The notes under the pieces are model-generated. The model was not told where the DNA came from. It did no database searches and saw only the letters and a list, made by a program, of their open reading frames with translations. 64,000 bases of DNA from an uncultured Alphaproteobacteria bacterium (lineage in GTDB: Bacteria > Pseudomonadota > Alphaproteobacteria > HIMB59 > GCA-002718135). Every line of letters starts with the position of its first letter. Position 1 is the stretch's first letter. The position numbers and the translations under genes were made by a program. Shown one piece after another: positions 1-9,056 of this stretch. The stretch spans positions 574,414 to 638,413 of the forward strand of contig CACGZD010000001.1 of assembly GCA_902577425.1 (NCBI GenBank). Direction: 5' to 3'.

Positions 1-668
1 TTAAACAAAATAACAAAGAGGAAATTACTACAACACAAAATAGATCCTTAGAATTTTGTTTGTTAATATCTTTACCTTCAGCAGCTGGGTTATATATTTT
101 ATCTTCTCCTATTATTTATATTTTATTTGAGCGAGGAGCTTTCTTACCGGAAGATACTTTTTATACTGCTAAAGTCCTATCAATATTTTCCCTTGGACTG
201 CCTGCTTATATTTTAATTAAAGTGTTAGTTACTTGTTTTTTTGCAAGAGAAGATACCAAAACGCCTCTTTATATTTCAGTGATCAGTGTCATAATTAATA
301 TTGTTTTATCTCTCTTATTAATAGGAACAATGCGAGAAATGGGCATTGCCCTTGCAACAGCAATTAGTTCCTGGGTAAATGCTGTACTGCTTTTTTTCAT
401 CTTGCGGGTAAAAAATAATATTTTGTTAGATAGTCGATTCATCAATAGTAGTTTTAAGATCATTATTTCAGCTATTGTGATGAGTGTTGGATGTTATTTT
501 ATTAATCAAATGATATTTTCCAATCTTCAAGACTTTAATTCATTATTACAAATAGTCAGTCTCATATTCGTTATTATATGTTGTAAAATAATTTATCTGG
601 CTATGATTTTTATGTTAAAAGTACTCACAGTTCAGGAATTAAAAGGATATATACAAAATAAAGTATGA
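1..668 (+). CDS. murJ: Lipid II flippase MurJ, C-terminal part (5' end outside window)
   Basis: The reading frame is open from the left edge (first full codon at base 3), so the TTG at 60 is an internal codon and not the start. About 221 C-terminal residues are present. They are strongly hydrophobic, with several membrane helices and the family pattern FERGAF followed by an Ala-Arg-Glu-Asp-Thr-x-Thr-Pro stretch (AREDTKTP), both typical of MurJ/MviN. The family flips the peptidoglycan precursor lipid II across the inner membrane. The stop codon overlaps the start of trpS in an ATGA arrangement, and murJ-trpS is a standard alphaproteobacterial pair. Confidence 0.93.
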   Translation, partial: KQNNKEEITTTQNRSLEFCLLISLPSAAGLYILSSPIIYILFERGAFLPEDTFYTAKVLSIFSLGLPAYILIKVLVTCFFAREDTKTPLYISVISVIINIVLSLLLIGTMREMGIALATAISSWVNAVLLFFILRVKNNILLDSRFINSSFKIIISAIVMSVGCYFINQMIFSNLQDFNSLLQIVSLIFVIICCKIIYLAMIFMLKVLTVQELKGYIQNKV

Positions 669-1669
669 CAAAAAATAGAATTTTATCAGGCGTTCAGCCA
701 TCAGGCGATTTGCATCTTGGTAATTACTTGGGTGCAATTAAAAATTTTGTGTCTCTTCAAAAAGATTATGAATGTTTTTTTTGTGTTGTTGATTTACATG
801 CAATCACGGTATGGCAAGATCCAAAAGAATTAGCACAAAAAACAAGAGAAGTGACAGCAGCCTTTATAGCTAGCGGTATTGACCCTAATGAAAATATTTT
901 ATTTGCACAATCACAAGTGCCACAACATTCTCAATTAGCTTGGATATTTAATTGTGTTGCTCGCATGGGATGGTTAAATCGTATGACACAGTTTAAGGAC
1001 AAAGCGGGAAAAGATAGAGAAAATGTTTCTGTGGGTTTATTTTCTTATCCCAATTTAATGGCAGCCGATATATTAATTTATTTAGCGACACATGTTCCCG
1101 TGGGTGAAGATCAAAAACAACATTTAGAGTTAACACGTGATATTGCACAAAAATTTAATAATGATTTTTCAACTGACTTATTTCCCATTCCTGAGCCTTT
1201 AATCTTTGGTGAAGCAACTCGTGTTATGAGTTTAAGAGACGGAACAAAAAAAATGAGTAAATCAGATCCCTCTGATTATTCACGCATTATGTTGAGTGAT
1301 AATATAGATTCAATTGTTCAAAAAATTAAAAAAGCTAAAACTGACCCTCATCCTCTTCCAGCAACAAAAGAAGAGGCAGAGAAAAGACCTGAGGCTTTAA
1401 ATCTAATTACTATATTTGCGGCTCTAAGTGATCAGTCTACAGATACAGTTTTAGAGCAATATTCTGGAAAAGAGTTTTCTCTTTTTAAGAAAGATCTTGC
1501 TGATTTAGCTGCTGAAAAATTACAACCTATTTCTAAAGAAGTGACAAAATTAATGAGTGATCAAGACTATTTAGATCAAATTATGAAAACAGGTAAAGAC
1601 AAAGCTATTGCAGTTGCGGAACCAGTATTGACTAAAGTTTATGATATTGTGGGTTTTGCCAACACATAA
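665..1669 (+). CDS. trpS: Tryptophanyl-tRNA synthetase
   Basis: Class I aminoacyl-tRNA synthetase that charges tRNA-Trp in the cytoplasm. The 334-residue protein has the HIGH-type signature as HLGN at residues 17-20, preceded by the GVQPSGDLH pattern typical of bacterial TrpRS. The KMSKS loop is intact at residues 196-200. Length is normal for bacterial TrpRS. The ATG overlaps the murJ stop, so translation is probably coupled. An 81-base gap follows before nfuA. No truncation or missing motif is visible. Confidence 0.97.
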   Translation: MTKNRILSGVQPSGDLHLGNYLGAIKNFVSLQKDYECFFCVVDLHAITVWQDPKELAQKTREVTAAFIASGIDPNENILFAQSQVPQHSQLAWIFNCVARMGWLNRMTQFKDKAGKDRENVSVGLFSYPNLMAADILIYLATHVPVGEDQKQHLELTRDIAQKFNNDFSTDLFPIPEPLIFGEATRVMSLRDGTKKMSKSDPSDYSRIMLSDNIDSIVQKIKKAKTDPHPLPATKEEAEKRPEALNLITIFAALSDQSTDTVLEQYSGKEFSLFKKDLADLAAEKLQPISKEVTKLMSDQDYLDQIMKTGKDKAIAVAEPVLTKVYDIVGFANT

Positions 1670-1738
1670 TCCCTGAATTTCCCCTAAAAATACACAAAAT
1701 GTCCAATTTTTTTCATACGAAAGACATATTAATCACTA

Positions 1739-1744
1739 TATAAT
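1739..1744 (+). promoter_or_regulatory. Candidate -10 box upstream of nfuA
   Basis: A perfect TATAAT lies six bases before the nfuA ATG. Transcription starting the usual six to seven bases downstream would begin at or near the A of the start codon, giving an essentially leaderless mRNA. No convincing -35 element at 16-18 bases is visible. The gap also lacks a Shine-Dalgarno sequence, which fits. In such AT-rich DNA a TATAAT can occur by chance. Confidence 0.4.
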
Positions 1745-1750
1745 AAGTGC

Positions 1751-2317
1751 ATGTTTATACAAACGGAACAAACACCTAATCCAGAAACACTAAAGTTCTT
1801 ACCCGGTCGCGTTGTTATGACAGAAGGGACGGCTTTTTTTCAGAATACTGAGGAAGCTTCAAACTCTCCTTTTGCTAAAAGATTATTTAATGTTGATGGT
1901 ATAAAAGGAGTGTTTTTTGGAAGTGATTTTATTACCATTACTAAATCTGAAAATACTACCTGGGAAATTTTAAAACCGATTGCTCTTGGTGCAATCATGG
2001 ATCACTATAATTCTGATGATGAAACTTTAATTTCTGAAGAAAAAACTAAGGGTAAAGAATCTTTAAAATCAGATTCTTCAGACTCCGATATTGTTAAACA
2101 AATAAAAGAATTACTTGATACAAGAGTTCGACCAGCCGTAGCTATGGATGGCGGTGATATTGTATATCAAAATTTTGAGGACGGTATAGTATATTTACAT
2201 ATGCAAGGAGCATGCTCAGGGTGTCCTAGTTCTACAGCAACTTTAAAAATGGGTATTGAAAATATGTTAAAACATTATGTGCCTGAAGTAAAAGAGGTGA
2301 GACCAATAGATGTATAA
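1751..2317 (+). CDS. nfuA: NfuA-type iron-sulfur cluster carrier
   Basis: Two-domain Fe-S scaffold/carrier protein of 188 residues. The N-terminal Nfu_N domain opens with the typical pattern FIQTEQTPNPETLKFLPG. The C-terminal NifU-like domain carries the cluster-binding CxxC, Cys155 and Cys158, in GACSGCPSS. The family transfers 4Fe-4S clusters to client enzymes; MiaB, encoded nearby, is a plausible client (inference). The gene follows trpS in the standard alphaproteobacterial order. Its last eight bases overlap the next gene. Confidence 0.95.
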   Translation: MFIQTEQTPNPETLKFLPGRVVMTEGTAFFQNTEEASNSPFAKRLFNVDGIKGVFFGSDFITITKSENTTWEILKPIALGAIMDHYNSDDETLISEEKTKGKESLKSDSSDSDIVKQIKELLDTRVRPAVAMDGGDIVYQNFEDGIVYLHMQGACSGCPSSTATLKMGIENMLKHYVPEVKEVRPIDV

Positions 2318-3350
2318 GAACTTTGAGGAATATCAAAAAAGATATTTTGAAAAATATTATAAACAAGTTTCAAAAATTGAGACTAATAAAAAATATTCCT
2401 TTTCTCTTTTTGCTAAACAATTTTCTTTCTTAAGCGTTGTTTTAGTTTTTTCTTATTTTGTTTTATTTTATAATGCGAATGTAAATTCTAAATATAATTC
2501 AGAAGAAGTTAATATGATGTATTCACAAAAATTTATTGATAATGATGATATTTATTATAATTCTATACATTTAAATAAAATCTCTTTACCAAAAAAAATA
2601 AAAATAGATCCTTATCTATTTAAAAAAGATCATAAAATAAACTTATCTTCTTTGAATGCGACTTTACCTAAAAACTCACTTCCTTTAGATTGGCAAAAAG
2701 GCTTTTCATTAAAAAAAGTTGAATTTATAGAAACTTTGTTACCTCTAATAGCCTATCAAAATCAGCAAATACTTGTTGAAAGAGAAAGATTATTTAAAAT
2801 TCAAAATTACTTATTAGATAACAAAACTCTTAATCAAAACGATCTAGAATATCTCTTTGCTATTGCTGATAAATATTCAATAGAGACAAACAACAAACAT
2901 AAAATAGATATTGTTGATAAATTACTTCTATCGGTAAATATCATTCCTACATCTATTGTGCTTGCTCAAGCTGTTACTGAAAGTGGCTGGGGTACTTCAA
3001 GATTTGCTAAAGAATACAATGCGTTATTTGGCCAATATACCTACAATGAAAAAAAAGGAGTTATTCCTTATGAAAGAGAAATTGGTAAAAAACATTTAAT
3101 TAAGCATTTTTCATCATTAGATAAGAGTGTCGAATCATATTTTAAAAATATTAATACGCATTATGCGTATGAAAAATTTAGAAGCATAAGAAATGCGATG
3201 CATGAAGACAATTTAGATATAAAATTATTAACGAATGCACTTGATGTTTATGCAGAAGATAAATCGTATGTTGATACTATTAATTCCGTTATAGATACTA
3301 ATGAATTTACTCAATTTGACTTAAGATCGTATATATTTACCAGTTCCTAA
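2310..3350 (+). CDS. Bax-like membrane-anchored glucosaminidase-domain protein
   Basis: Probable peptidoglycan hydrolase of the Bax/FlgJ glucosaminidase family (346 residues). A short basic N-terminus is followed by one membrane helix at about residues 34-53, so the rest should face the periplasm. The C-terminal half holds the family core LAQAVTESGWGTSRFA, with the presumed catalytic Glu224, then the NALFGQYTY segment usual in Bax proteins and a DVYAEDKSYVDTIN-type tail. It overlaps nfuA by eight bases and ends four bases from the convergent deacetylase gene. Neither gene belongs to the usual string between nfuA and tsaB. A lytic role in wall turnover is inferred; the exact bond cleaved is not known. 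Confidence 0.82.
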   Translation: MYKNFEEYQKRYFEKYYKQVSKIETNKKYSFSLFAKQFSFLSVVLVFSYFVLFYNANVNSKYNSEEVNMMYSQKFIDNDDIYYNSIHLNKISLPKKIKIDPYLFKKDHKINLSSLNATLPKNSLPLDWQKGFSLKKVEFIETLLPLIAYQNQQILVERERLFKIQNYLLDNKTLNQNDLEYLFAIADKYSIETNNKHKIDIVDKLLLSVNIIPTSIVLAQAVTESGWGTSRFAKEYNALFGQYTYNEKKGVIPYEREIGKKHLIKHFSSLDKSVESYFKNINTHYAYEKFRSIRNAMHEDNLDIKLLTNALDVYAEDKSYVDTINSVIDTNEFTQFDLRSYIFTSS

Positions 3351-3354
3351 AATA

Positions 3355-4374
3355 TTATAGATAAAATTGGTGTCCAAACCATCTCCAATTATTATTTTTA
3401 TCTTTAGCTGTACAATTTAATCGCGACCGACCAATCGTTAGTTTTCTTTTTAATCTTATTTCAATTCTTTCATTAAATTTAAAGATCTCACTTTCTACTT
3501 GTCCCTTACTATCAAAAACAAAACAATCTATTGAAGGTGCTAGTTTTTGATCTAATAAAGAGAATCCAATAAATGGTGGATTTTCTTCAATCGATGGATT
3601 GGATGGAATAAAATCATATATGCCCAACCCTTTTGTATTTGCTGCAAATCTGACTCTATCAATTTCTCCATATCTTTCATTTAAAGAAAATCTAGGAAGG
3701 TAATATAAATTTGAAGTATCATTTATCACACCTGAATGTTGTCCAAAGGCAACTTTATATTTATACTCTTTTAATATATTAATAATTTTTTCATCAGCTT
3801 CACCATATGGATAAGCAAATAACGATGGAATTTTTCCTATTTCTTTTAAAAAAATTTTATTCGATTTTTCTATTTCATTTTTAATTTCTTCCATAGATAG
3901 ATTAGGCATATGTTCATGAGTATGAGAATGCCCTCCAATGGTAACTCCCTCTTCTACTAATTTCCTAATTTGATTCCAACTCAGATAATTTTTATTATTT
4001 TCAACAATAGTTGAAGTATTAACAAAAAGAGTTACTGGAAAATTTTTCTCTTTTAATTTTGGCCACGCATAAGTTAAAAAAGATTTATCAGCATCGTCTA
4101 CAGTTAATCCTATAGTATTGTTTGGAAGATCACCATCATTGATAATAGTATCTACAATATATTCTAACGGTAAGACATTATATTTAGTTTTAGAAAATTC
4201 ATTTAAGTGCTCCTCAAATTGTTCTGGTCTAATATTAGTTGAGGGATATTTTGGAACATCAAATTTATGATACATAAAAACAACTGCAGAATTTTTTACA
4301 TTATTCGCATGACTTATGTTAGAATAAGTTAGTATGATAAAAATTAATGCAATATAAAATTTTAGTGTACTCAT
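3355..4374 (-). CDS. Secreted polysaccharide deacetylase (CE4 family)
   Basis: Carbohydrate esterase family 4 protein that would remove acetyl groups from a polysaccharide in the periplasm or at the surface. I chose the ATG at 4374 because it gives a clean signal peptide (about residues 1-24, ending SHA-NN). The longer frame from 4437 would add 21 polar residues in front of the signal and overlap tsaB. CE4 motifs are present: the metal/catalytic Asp pair as VDDAD (Asp93-Asp94), and HTHEH (His150, His154). After the NodB-like domain (to about residue 230) comes a tail of about 110 residues that I do not recognise. Its start codon lies one base from the divergent tsaB start. The substrate is unknown. 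Confidence 0.83.
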   Translation of the reverse strand: MSTLKFYIALIFIILTYSNISHANNVKNSAVVFMYHKFDVPKYPSTNIRPEQFEEHLNEFSKTKYNVLPLEYIVDTIINDGDLPNNTIGLTVDDADKSFLTYAWPKLKEKNFPVTLFVNTSTIVENNKNYLSWNQIRKLVEEGVTIGGHSHTHEHMPNLSMEEIKNEIEKSNKIFLKEIGKIPSLFAYPYGEADEKIINILKEYKYKVAFGQHSGVINDTSNLYYLPRFSLNERYGEIDRVRFAANTKGLGIYDFIPSNPSIEENPPFIGFSLLDQKLAPSIDCFVFDSKGQVESEIFKFNERIEIRLKRKLTIGRSRLNCTAKDKNNNWRWFGHQFYL

Positions 4375-4375
4375 A

Positions 4376-5005
4376 ATGATCTTGTTTCTTGATACAGTCT
4401 CTCCTTTACCAGAATTTTCTCTTATTGCAGATAGCAAAATTATACTTTCTAAAAGAATAATTAATAATCATCATGAAAAAATGAGTGACTACTTGATAAA
4501 AAGTTATACTGATCTCGAAAAAAAATTTTCTCTAGATCAAAAACTAGAAAACTTAATCATTAATATTGGTCCTGGGTCGTATACTTCTTTAAGAATAGGC
4601 ATAGCTTTTTTTTCAGGTTTAAGCCTGTCTTATCAAATTGATTTGAAAGGTATCCCATGTGTAGATTTTTATAAGTATTTAATATCTAAAGATGATTTAC
4701 TACTTACGGGAATCTATATTAATTCTGCTAATAATCAAAAATTTATATGTATATATGATCAAAAAAAAGAATATTATAATATTCATAAAATTGAAAGTTT
4801 TAATGAAATAGAAAATTTTAAAATCAAAAAAATTATTAGCAATACTGAATTGAATAAAAATAACTCAAACTTTTTTAAGAATATTAAATATCAAAGTATT
4901 AGTTTTAAAGAAATAATCATTAAAAATTTAGATGCTATAATGAAGTTAGAAAGTCCTAAAATAATTGAGCCAATATATATTTCAAATAACAAAATTTTAA
5001 ATTAA
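4376..5005 (+). CDS. tsaB: tRNA t6A37 threonylcarbamoyltransferase complex subunit TsaB
   Basis: Partner of TsaD and TsaE in making N6-threonylcarbamoyladenosine at position 37 of ANN-decoding tRNAs. The 209-residue protein begins with the family pattern MILFLDTVS and contains NIGPGSYTSLRIGIAF, the characteristic ASKHA-fold glycine loop near residue 64. It is a little shorter than typical TsaB, mostly in the C-terminal lobe. tsaE is also in this window, about 44 kb away. rimI follows after four bases, which is a standard pairing. There is no room for a promoter apart from the upstream deacetylase coding region. Confidence 0.93.
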   Translation: MILFLDTVSPLPEFSLIADSKIILSKRIINNHHEKMSDYLIKSYTDLEKKFSLDQKLENLIINIGPGSYTSLRIGIAFFSGLSLSYQIDLKGIPCVDFYKYLISKDDLLLTGIYINSANNQKFICIYDQKKEYYNIHKIESFNEIENFKIKKIISNTELNKNNSNFFKNIKYQSISFKEIIIKNLDAIMKLESPKIIEPIYISNNKILN

Positions 5006-5009
5006 TCTT

Positions 5010-5504
5010 TTGTATAATATTAATAAATTATTACCAGTTGACTTTTCACACTGTTATGATTTGATGAAATTAAATCAAAATGATTTAAAATATTTTAAAT
5101 TTTTGGGTTGGAATAAAGAACAATTTGAAAAACAGTTTTTTAAAGATAATTTTTATGGTTTAGGCCTTTTTTTTGATAATAAACTTAAAGGTTTTGTTAT
5201 TGGTGATATAATTAATATTGATAATATAATTGAATATGAGATATTGTTAATTTATATTGATAATGAAAAAAGAAATCTTGGTTATGCTTCTAAATTATTA
5301 TCTGATATTTATTTAGGCTTAAATCATAGAAATTTAAAAAAAATTTATTTAGAAGTAGCATCAAATAATTATAAAGCAATTAAACTATATACAAAAAATG
5401 GTTATAACAAAACAGGCACAAGAAAAAAATATTATAATTTTACAAATAAAAAAATTGATGCCCTTCTTTATGAAAAAATTATAAATGACACAATTAAATC
5501 ATAA
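5010..5504 (+). CDS. rimI: Ribosomal protein S18-alanine N-acetyltransferase-like GNAT
   Basis: GNAT-fold acetyltransferase (164 residues). The acetyl-CoA loop is RNLGYA (R/Q-x-x-G-x-A), followed by LEVASNNYKAIKLYTKNGY, the strand-helix pattern typical of RimI. RimI acetylates the N-terminal alanine of ribosomal protein S18, and its place directly after tsaB supports the assignment. Translation appears to start at TTG five bases after the tsaB stop, with no Shine-Dalgarno sequence, so coupling is likely. Its 3' end overlaps miaB by 20 bases. In related alphaproteobacteria a fur gene often sits between rimI and miaB; it is absent here. Confidence 0.88.
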   Translation: MYNINKLLPVDFSHCYDLMKLNQNDLKYFKFLGWNKEQFEKQFFKDNFYGLGLFFDNKLKGFVIGDIINIDNIIEYEILLIYIDNEKRNLGYASKLLSDIYLGLNHRNLKKIYLEVASNNYKAIKLYTKNGYNKTGTRKKYYNFTNKKIDALLYEKIINDTIKS

Positions 5505-6801
5505 AAAAATTTTTATTAAATCTTATGGTTGTCAAATGAATGTATATGATTCTAATAGAATAAAAGATTTATTTGAACCCAAAGGATACTCTCAAACTTC
5601 TAAAGTTGAAGATGCAGACTTAGTAGTTCTTAATACTTGCCATATAAGGGAAAAAGCAGCAGAAAAAGTGTATTCTGATATTGGACGAATAGAAAAAACA
5701 TTTTCTAAAAATAAAAAACATGATTATAAATTAATAGTTGCAGGATGCGTAGCTCAAGCAGAAGGAATTGAAATAAAAAATAGAGCTCCCCGAGTAGATT
5801 ATGTAGTTGGTCCTCAATCATATCAAAACTTACCTGAAATGATTAATAAAAATGAAGAATTCATAAGTGATGATTTTCTTCAAAATGAAAAATTTAAAAA
5901 CCTTATCTTTAAGTCTTCAAATATAGTTTCAGAATTTATTTCTATTCAAGAAGGGTGCGACAAATTTTGTTCTTTTTGTGTAGTTCCTTATACAAGAGGT
6001 TCTGAATTTTCTAGACCCGTAAAAGAAATTAAAGATGAAATAAAGCAATATATTGATAATGGTATTCAGGAAGTAATATTACTTGGTCAGAATGTAAATG
6101 CTTACCATGGGCAAAATAATAACAAAGATGTTGATCTTGCTTATTTGCTAGAATCAATTAGCGAGTTCGAACAAATTAAGAGAATTCGATATATGACATC
6201 ACATCCTAATGATATGAGTGATTCATTAATTAATTCTCATGTTAGCAATGAAAAATTGATGCCATTTATTCATCTTCCTATTCAATCCGGATCAGATAAT
6301 ATCTTAAAGAAAATGAATAGAAGACATACTAGAAATAAATACTTAGAAATTGTTAATAAACTTAAGTCTAAAAGACCTGATATAGCTATGTCTTCAGATT
6401 TTATAGTTGGTTTTCCAGGTGAAACTGATGATGATTTTGATTTAACAATGAATCTTATAGAGGAAGTAGAATTTTCAATTGCTTATTCATTTATGTTTAG
6501 CCCTAGACCAGGAACACCCGCACATAAATTAGAAGATATTAATAAGAATATAAAAAAAGCAAGGTTAAGTGCATTGCAATCATTATTAAAAGAACAACAA
6601 AAAAATTTTAATATGTCATTTGTGGGAAAAGAATTAGAGGTATTATTTGATAGAAAAGGAAGAAATCAAAACCAATATATTGGCAGATCAATATATAACC
6701 AAAGTGTTTTTATTACTTCAAAAGAAAACTTGATAGGTAAAATTTTGCAAGTTCTGATTATTAGATCTACTGATTTTGCTTTAGAGGCAAAAAAACAATG
6801 A
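5485..6801 (+). CDS. miaB: tRNA-2-methylthio-N6-dimethylallyladenosine synthase
   Basis: Radical-SAM methylthiotransferase that adds the methylthio group to i6A37 of tRNAs. The N-terminal UPF0004 domain carries the three auxiliary-cluster cysteines (SYGCQMN, LNTCHIREKAA, AGCVAQAEG). The radical-SAM motif CDKFCSFC lies at about residues 158-165. A C-terminal TRAM domain follows. At 438 residues it is normal in length. It needs two 4Fe-4S clusters, for which the upstream NfuA is a plausible carrier. Start and stop both overlap neighbours, placing it in one transcript with rimI and phoH. Confidence 0.97.
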   Translation: MTQLNHKKIFIKSYGCQMNVYDSNRIKDLFEPKGYSQTSKVEDADLVVLNTCHIREKAAEKVYSDIGRIEKTFSKNKKHDYKLIVAGCVAQAEGIEIKNRAPRVDYVVGPQSYQNLPEMINKNEEFISDDFLQNEKFKNLIFKSSNIVSEFISIQEGCDKFCSFCVVPYTRGSEFSRPVKEIKDEIKQYIDNGIQEVILLGQNVNAYHGQNNNKDVDLAYLLESISEFEQIKRIRYMTSHPNDMSDSLINSHVSNEKLMPFIHLPIQSGSDNILKKMNRRHTRNKYLEIVNKLKSKRPDIAMSSDFIVGFPGETDDDFDLTMNLIEEVEFSIAYSFMFSPRPGTPAHKLEDINKNIKKARLSALQSLLKEQQKNFNMSFVGKELEVLFDRKGRNQNQYIGRSIYNQSVFITSKENLIGKILQVLIIRSTDFALEAKKQ

Positions 6802-7742
6802 ACTCATACTCAGATTTTTTACATATTGAATTTGATGATAATAATATACTTAGTAGTCTTTTTGGAATTGATGATGCAAATTTACGATTGATAGAAAAAT
6901 TTAATAAAGTGAAAATAAATTACCGTGGTAACCAGGTTAAAATAGCTGGGAATAAAGTATCTATTGAAAAAACAAAAAAAACTCTTTTAAATCTTTTCGA
7001 GGAAGCAAAAAAAGGAAATGAAATTGATGAAGAAAAAATTAAAGATATAAAAAGCTTATTATCTTTAGATGAAAGTGATTCTACTAAGTTAAATTTATAT
7101 ATTCAAACTAAAAAAAGAAAAATTATTCCCAGAAGTAATAATCAAAAAAAGTATTTTAAACTACTTAATGAAAAAAATATAATTTTTGCAATTGGTCCAG
7201 CAGGGACAGGAAAAACCTTTTTAGCTGTAGCTAAAGCAGTTGCAGCCTTACAAAGTGGGAGAGTAAATAAGATTATATTATCTAGGCCAGCTGTAGAGGC
7301 AGGAGAAAAATTAGGTTTCTTACCTGGAGATCTTAAAGAAAAAGTAGATCCTTTTTTAAGACCAATTTATGATGCTCTTTATTCTATGATGCCAGTAGAT
7401 CAAGTTGAAAAAAAAATTAATAATGGGATTATTGAAATTGCTCCAATTGCTTTTATGAGAGGTAGAACTTTGGAGGATTGTTTTGTTATTCTAGATGAAG
7501 CGCAAAATAGTACTAAAATTCAAATGAAGATGTTTTTAACTAGATTAGGCAAAAATAGCCAAATGGTTGTTGTAGGAGATACAAGTCAAATTGATCTTGT
7601 TAGTAGAAATGAATCAGGTTTATTAGATGCTGAAAAAAAACTTTCAAAAATTAATGATATAGGTTTCATTATACTAAATGATAGTGATGTAGTTCGCCAT
7701 GAATTGGTTAAGAAAATAATTAATGCATATGAATCAAAATGA
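6798..7742 (+). CDS. phoH: PhoH-like ATPase (YbeZ)
   Basis: P-loop ATPase of the PhoH/YbeZ family (314 residues). Walker A reads GPAGTGKTFLA at about residue 132, and Walker B reads CFVILDEAQN. The N-terminal part resembles the KH-like extension of this family. The family is linked to RNA metabolism and typically functions with YbeY, whose gene follows with a four-base overlap. The miaB-phoH-ybeY-corC-lnt order is strongly conserved in proteobacteria. The precise biochemical role of PhoH is not settled. Confidence 0.93.
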   Translation: MNSYSDFLHIEFDDNNILSSLFGIDDANLRLIEKFNKVKINYRGNQVKIAGNKVSIEKTKKTLLNLFEEAKKGNEIDEEKIKDIKSLLSLDESDSTKLNLYIQTKKRKIIPRSNNQKKYFKLLNEKNIIFAIGPAGTGKTFLAVAKAVAALQSGRVNKIILSRPAVEAGEKLGFLPGDLKEKVDPFLRPIYDALYSMMPVDQVEKKINNGIIEIAPIAFMRGRTLEDCFVILDEAQNSTKIQMKMFLTRLGKNSQMVVVGDTSQIDLVSRNESGLLDAEKKLSKINDIGFIILNDSDVVRHELVKKIINAYESK

Positions 7743-8209
7743 TAAAATTTACAGTAATTTGTAAATCTAAACATTGGCCAGCAAGAGTTAAGAAAATTAC
7801 ATCTATAGTTAAAAAAATTCTAAAAATTAAAAAAGATTTAAAATTCAGGCAAGCTATTAATTACAACTGCAATATCATTTTAACAGATAATAAACTAATT
7901 AAAAAAATTAATTATAAATTTAGAAAAAAAAAACAACCTACTGATGTTTTAACTTTTGTTTCTGAAATTAGAAAAAAAAACTTAAAAAAATTAAAAATTT
8001 GTGATATTTTTATTTCAGCTGAAATAATTAAAAAAGATGCCAAAAGAAATCATACTACATTTTATGATCATTTTACTCATATCTTGATTCATAGTTTTTT
8101 ACATATTAATGGTTTTAATCATTTAAAAAACAAAGACTATTATAAAATGATTAAAAAAGAAGTTTTAATTCTAAAAAAATTAGGAATAATCAACTCTGCT
8201 TTTAAATAA
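7739..8209 (+). CDS. ybeY: Endoribonuclease YbeY, 16S rRNA maturation
   Basis: Metal-dependent single-strand endoribonuclease involved in 16S rRNA 3' maturation and ribosome quality control. The metal site reads HSFLHINGFNH near residues 118-128, matching H-x3-H-x5-H; the usual Asp before the last His is Asn here, a variant seen in the family. The earlier family signature KKQPTDVLTF is also present. Length (156 residues) is normal. The gene sits between phoH and corC, three bases from the latter. Confidence 0.94.
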   Translation: MIKFTVICKSKHWPARVKKITSIVKKILKIKKDLKFRQAINYNCNIILTDNKLIKKINYKFRKKKQPTDVLTFVSEIRKKNLKKLKICDIFISAEIIKKDAKRNHTTFYDHFTHILIHSFLHINGFNHLKNKDYYKMIKKEVLILKKLGIINSAFK

Positions 8210-8212
8210 ATT

Positions 8213-9055
8213 ATGGAAAATACAGAAAAAAAATCGCTTTTTAAAAATTGGTTAATAAAACGACTTTTATCTAATGAATCAACAAGAGAAGAAGCTTTAA
8301 ATTATATAACGTCTAATGAGAAAAATACAAATATTGAAGACGTCGAAGAAAATAATGAAAAAAGTTTAATTAAAAATATATTATCACTTGATGAAAAAAG
8401 TGTTGAAGATATTATGGTTCCAAGAGCAGAAATAGTTTCAATAGAAATAAAACAAAATATGAAAGAAATTCTTTCATTAATAGAAAATGAATCACATTCT
8501 AGAATGCCTGTTTTTGAAAATAATTTAGATAATGTTCTTGGGTTTTTACATGTTAAGGATTTAATAAAAAATAATAATGAAAATAATTTTGAATTAAAAA
8601 AAATTATTAGAGATATTTTATATGTTGCTCCCAAATCCCCAATATTGGACTTATTAAAAAGAATGAGATCTTCAAGAATTCATATTGGGTTAGTCGTAGA
8701 TGAATTTGGTGGGGTAGATGGACTAATCACCATTGAGGATTTGGTAGAAGAGATTGTAGGAGAAATCGAAGATGAACATGATGCCGATGATTTCCAAGAA
8801 ATCTTTCAAAAGATTGATGATAAAACTATTCTAGTAAAGTCTGGTTATAAAATAGAGGATATGGAAAAATATTATGATGTTAAAATTAATATTGATGATG
8901 AAGAGATAGATACAGTAGGTGGCTTACTATTTTTTTTAGCAAACAAAGTGCCTAAAAACAGTCAGGTATATAATTATGAAGATATATTGCAGTTTAAAGT
9001 AATAAAAGCTTCAGCTAGACGTATTGAATCTCTTCAAATAACAAAAATTAAATAA
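8213..9055 (+). CDS. corC: CorC/HlyC-family CBS-domain protein
   Basis: Cytoplasmic CorC-type protein (280 residues) with no membrane domain. It has two CBS modules (about residues 65-185), beginning with the family signature VEDIMVPRAEI, then GGVDGLITIEDLVEEIVGEIEDEHD, and a C-terminal CorC_HlyC (transporter-associated) domain. The family is linked to divalent cation efflux and adenine-nucleotide sensing; the substrate cannot be read from sequence. It lies immediately before lnt, as in most proteobacteria. Confidence 0.93.
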   Translation: MENTEKKSLFKNWLIKRLLSNESTREEALNYITSNEKNTNIEDVEENNEKSLIKNILSLDEKSVEDIMVPRAEIVSIEIKQNMKEILSLIENESHSRMPVFENNLDNVLGFLHVKDLIKNNNENNFELKKIIRDILYVAPKSPILDLLKRMRSSRIHIGLVVDEFGGVDGLITIEDLVEEIVGEIEDEHDADDFQEIFQKIDDKTILVKSGYKIEDMEKYYDVKINIDDEEIDTVGGLLFFLANKVPKNSQVYNYEDILQFKVIKASARRIESLQITKIK

Positions 9056-9056
9056 A

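Noticed and set aside
60-668. TTG at 60 as start of a 202-residue MurJ-like gene
   Set aside because: The frame is open back to base 3 and encodes MurJ-like sequence before the TTG, so the gene is simply cut by the window edge.
4375-4437. Longer N-terminus of the polysaccharide deacetylase
   Set aside because: It would place 21 polar residues before a clear signal peptide and overlap the tsaB coding region.
8302-8634. 110-residue frame opposite corC
   Set aside because: Antisense shadow of the CBS-domain gene, Phe/Ser-rich, no recognisable family.
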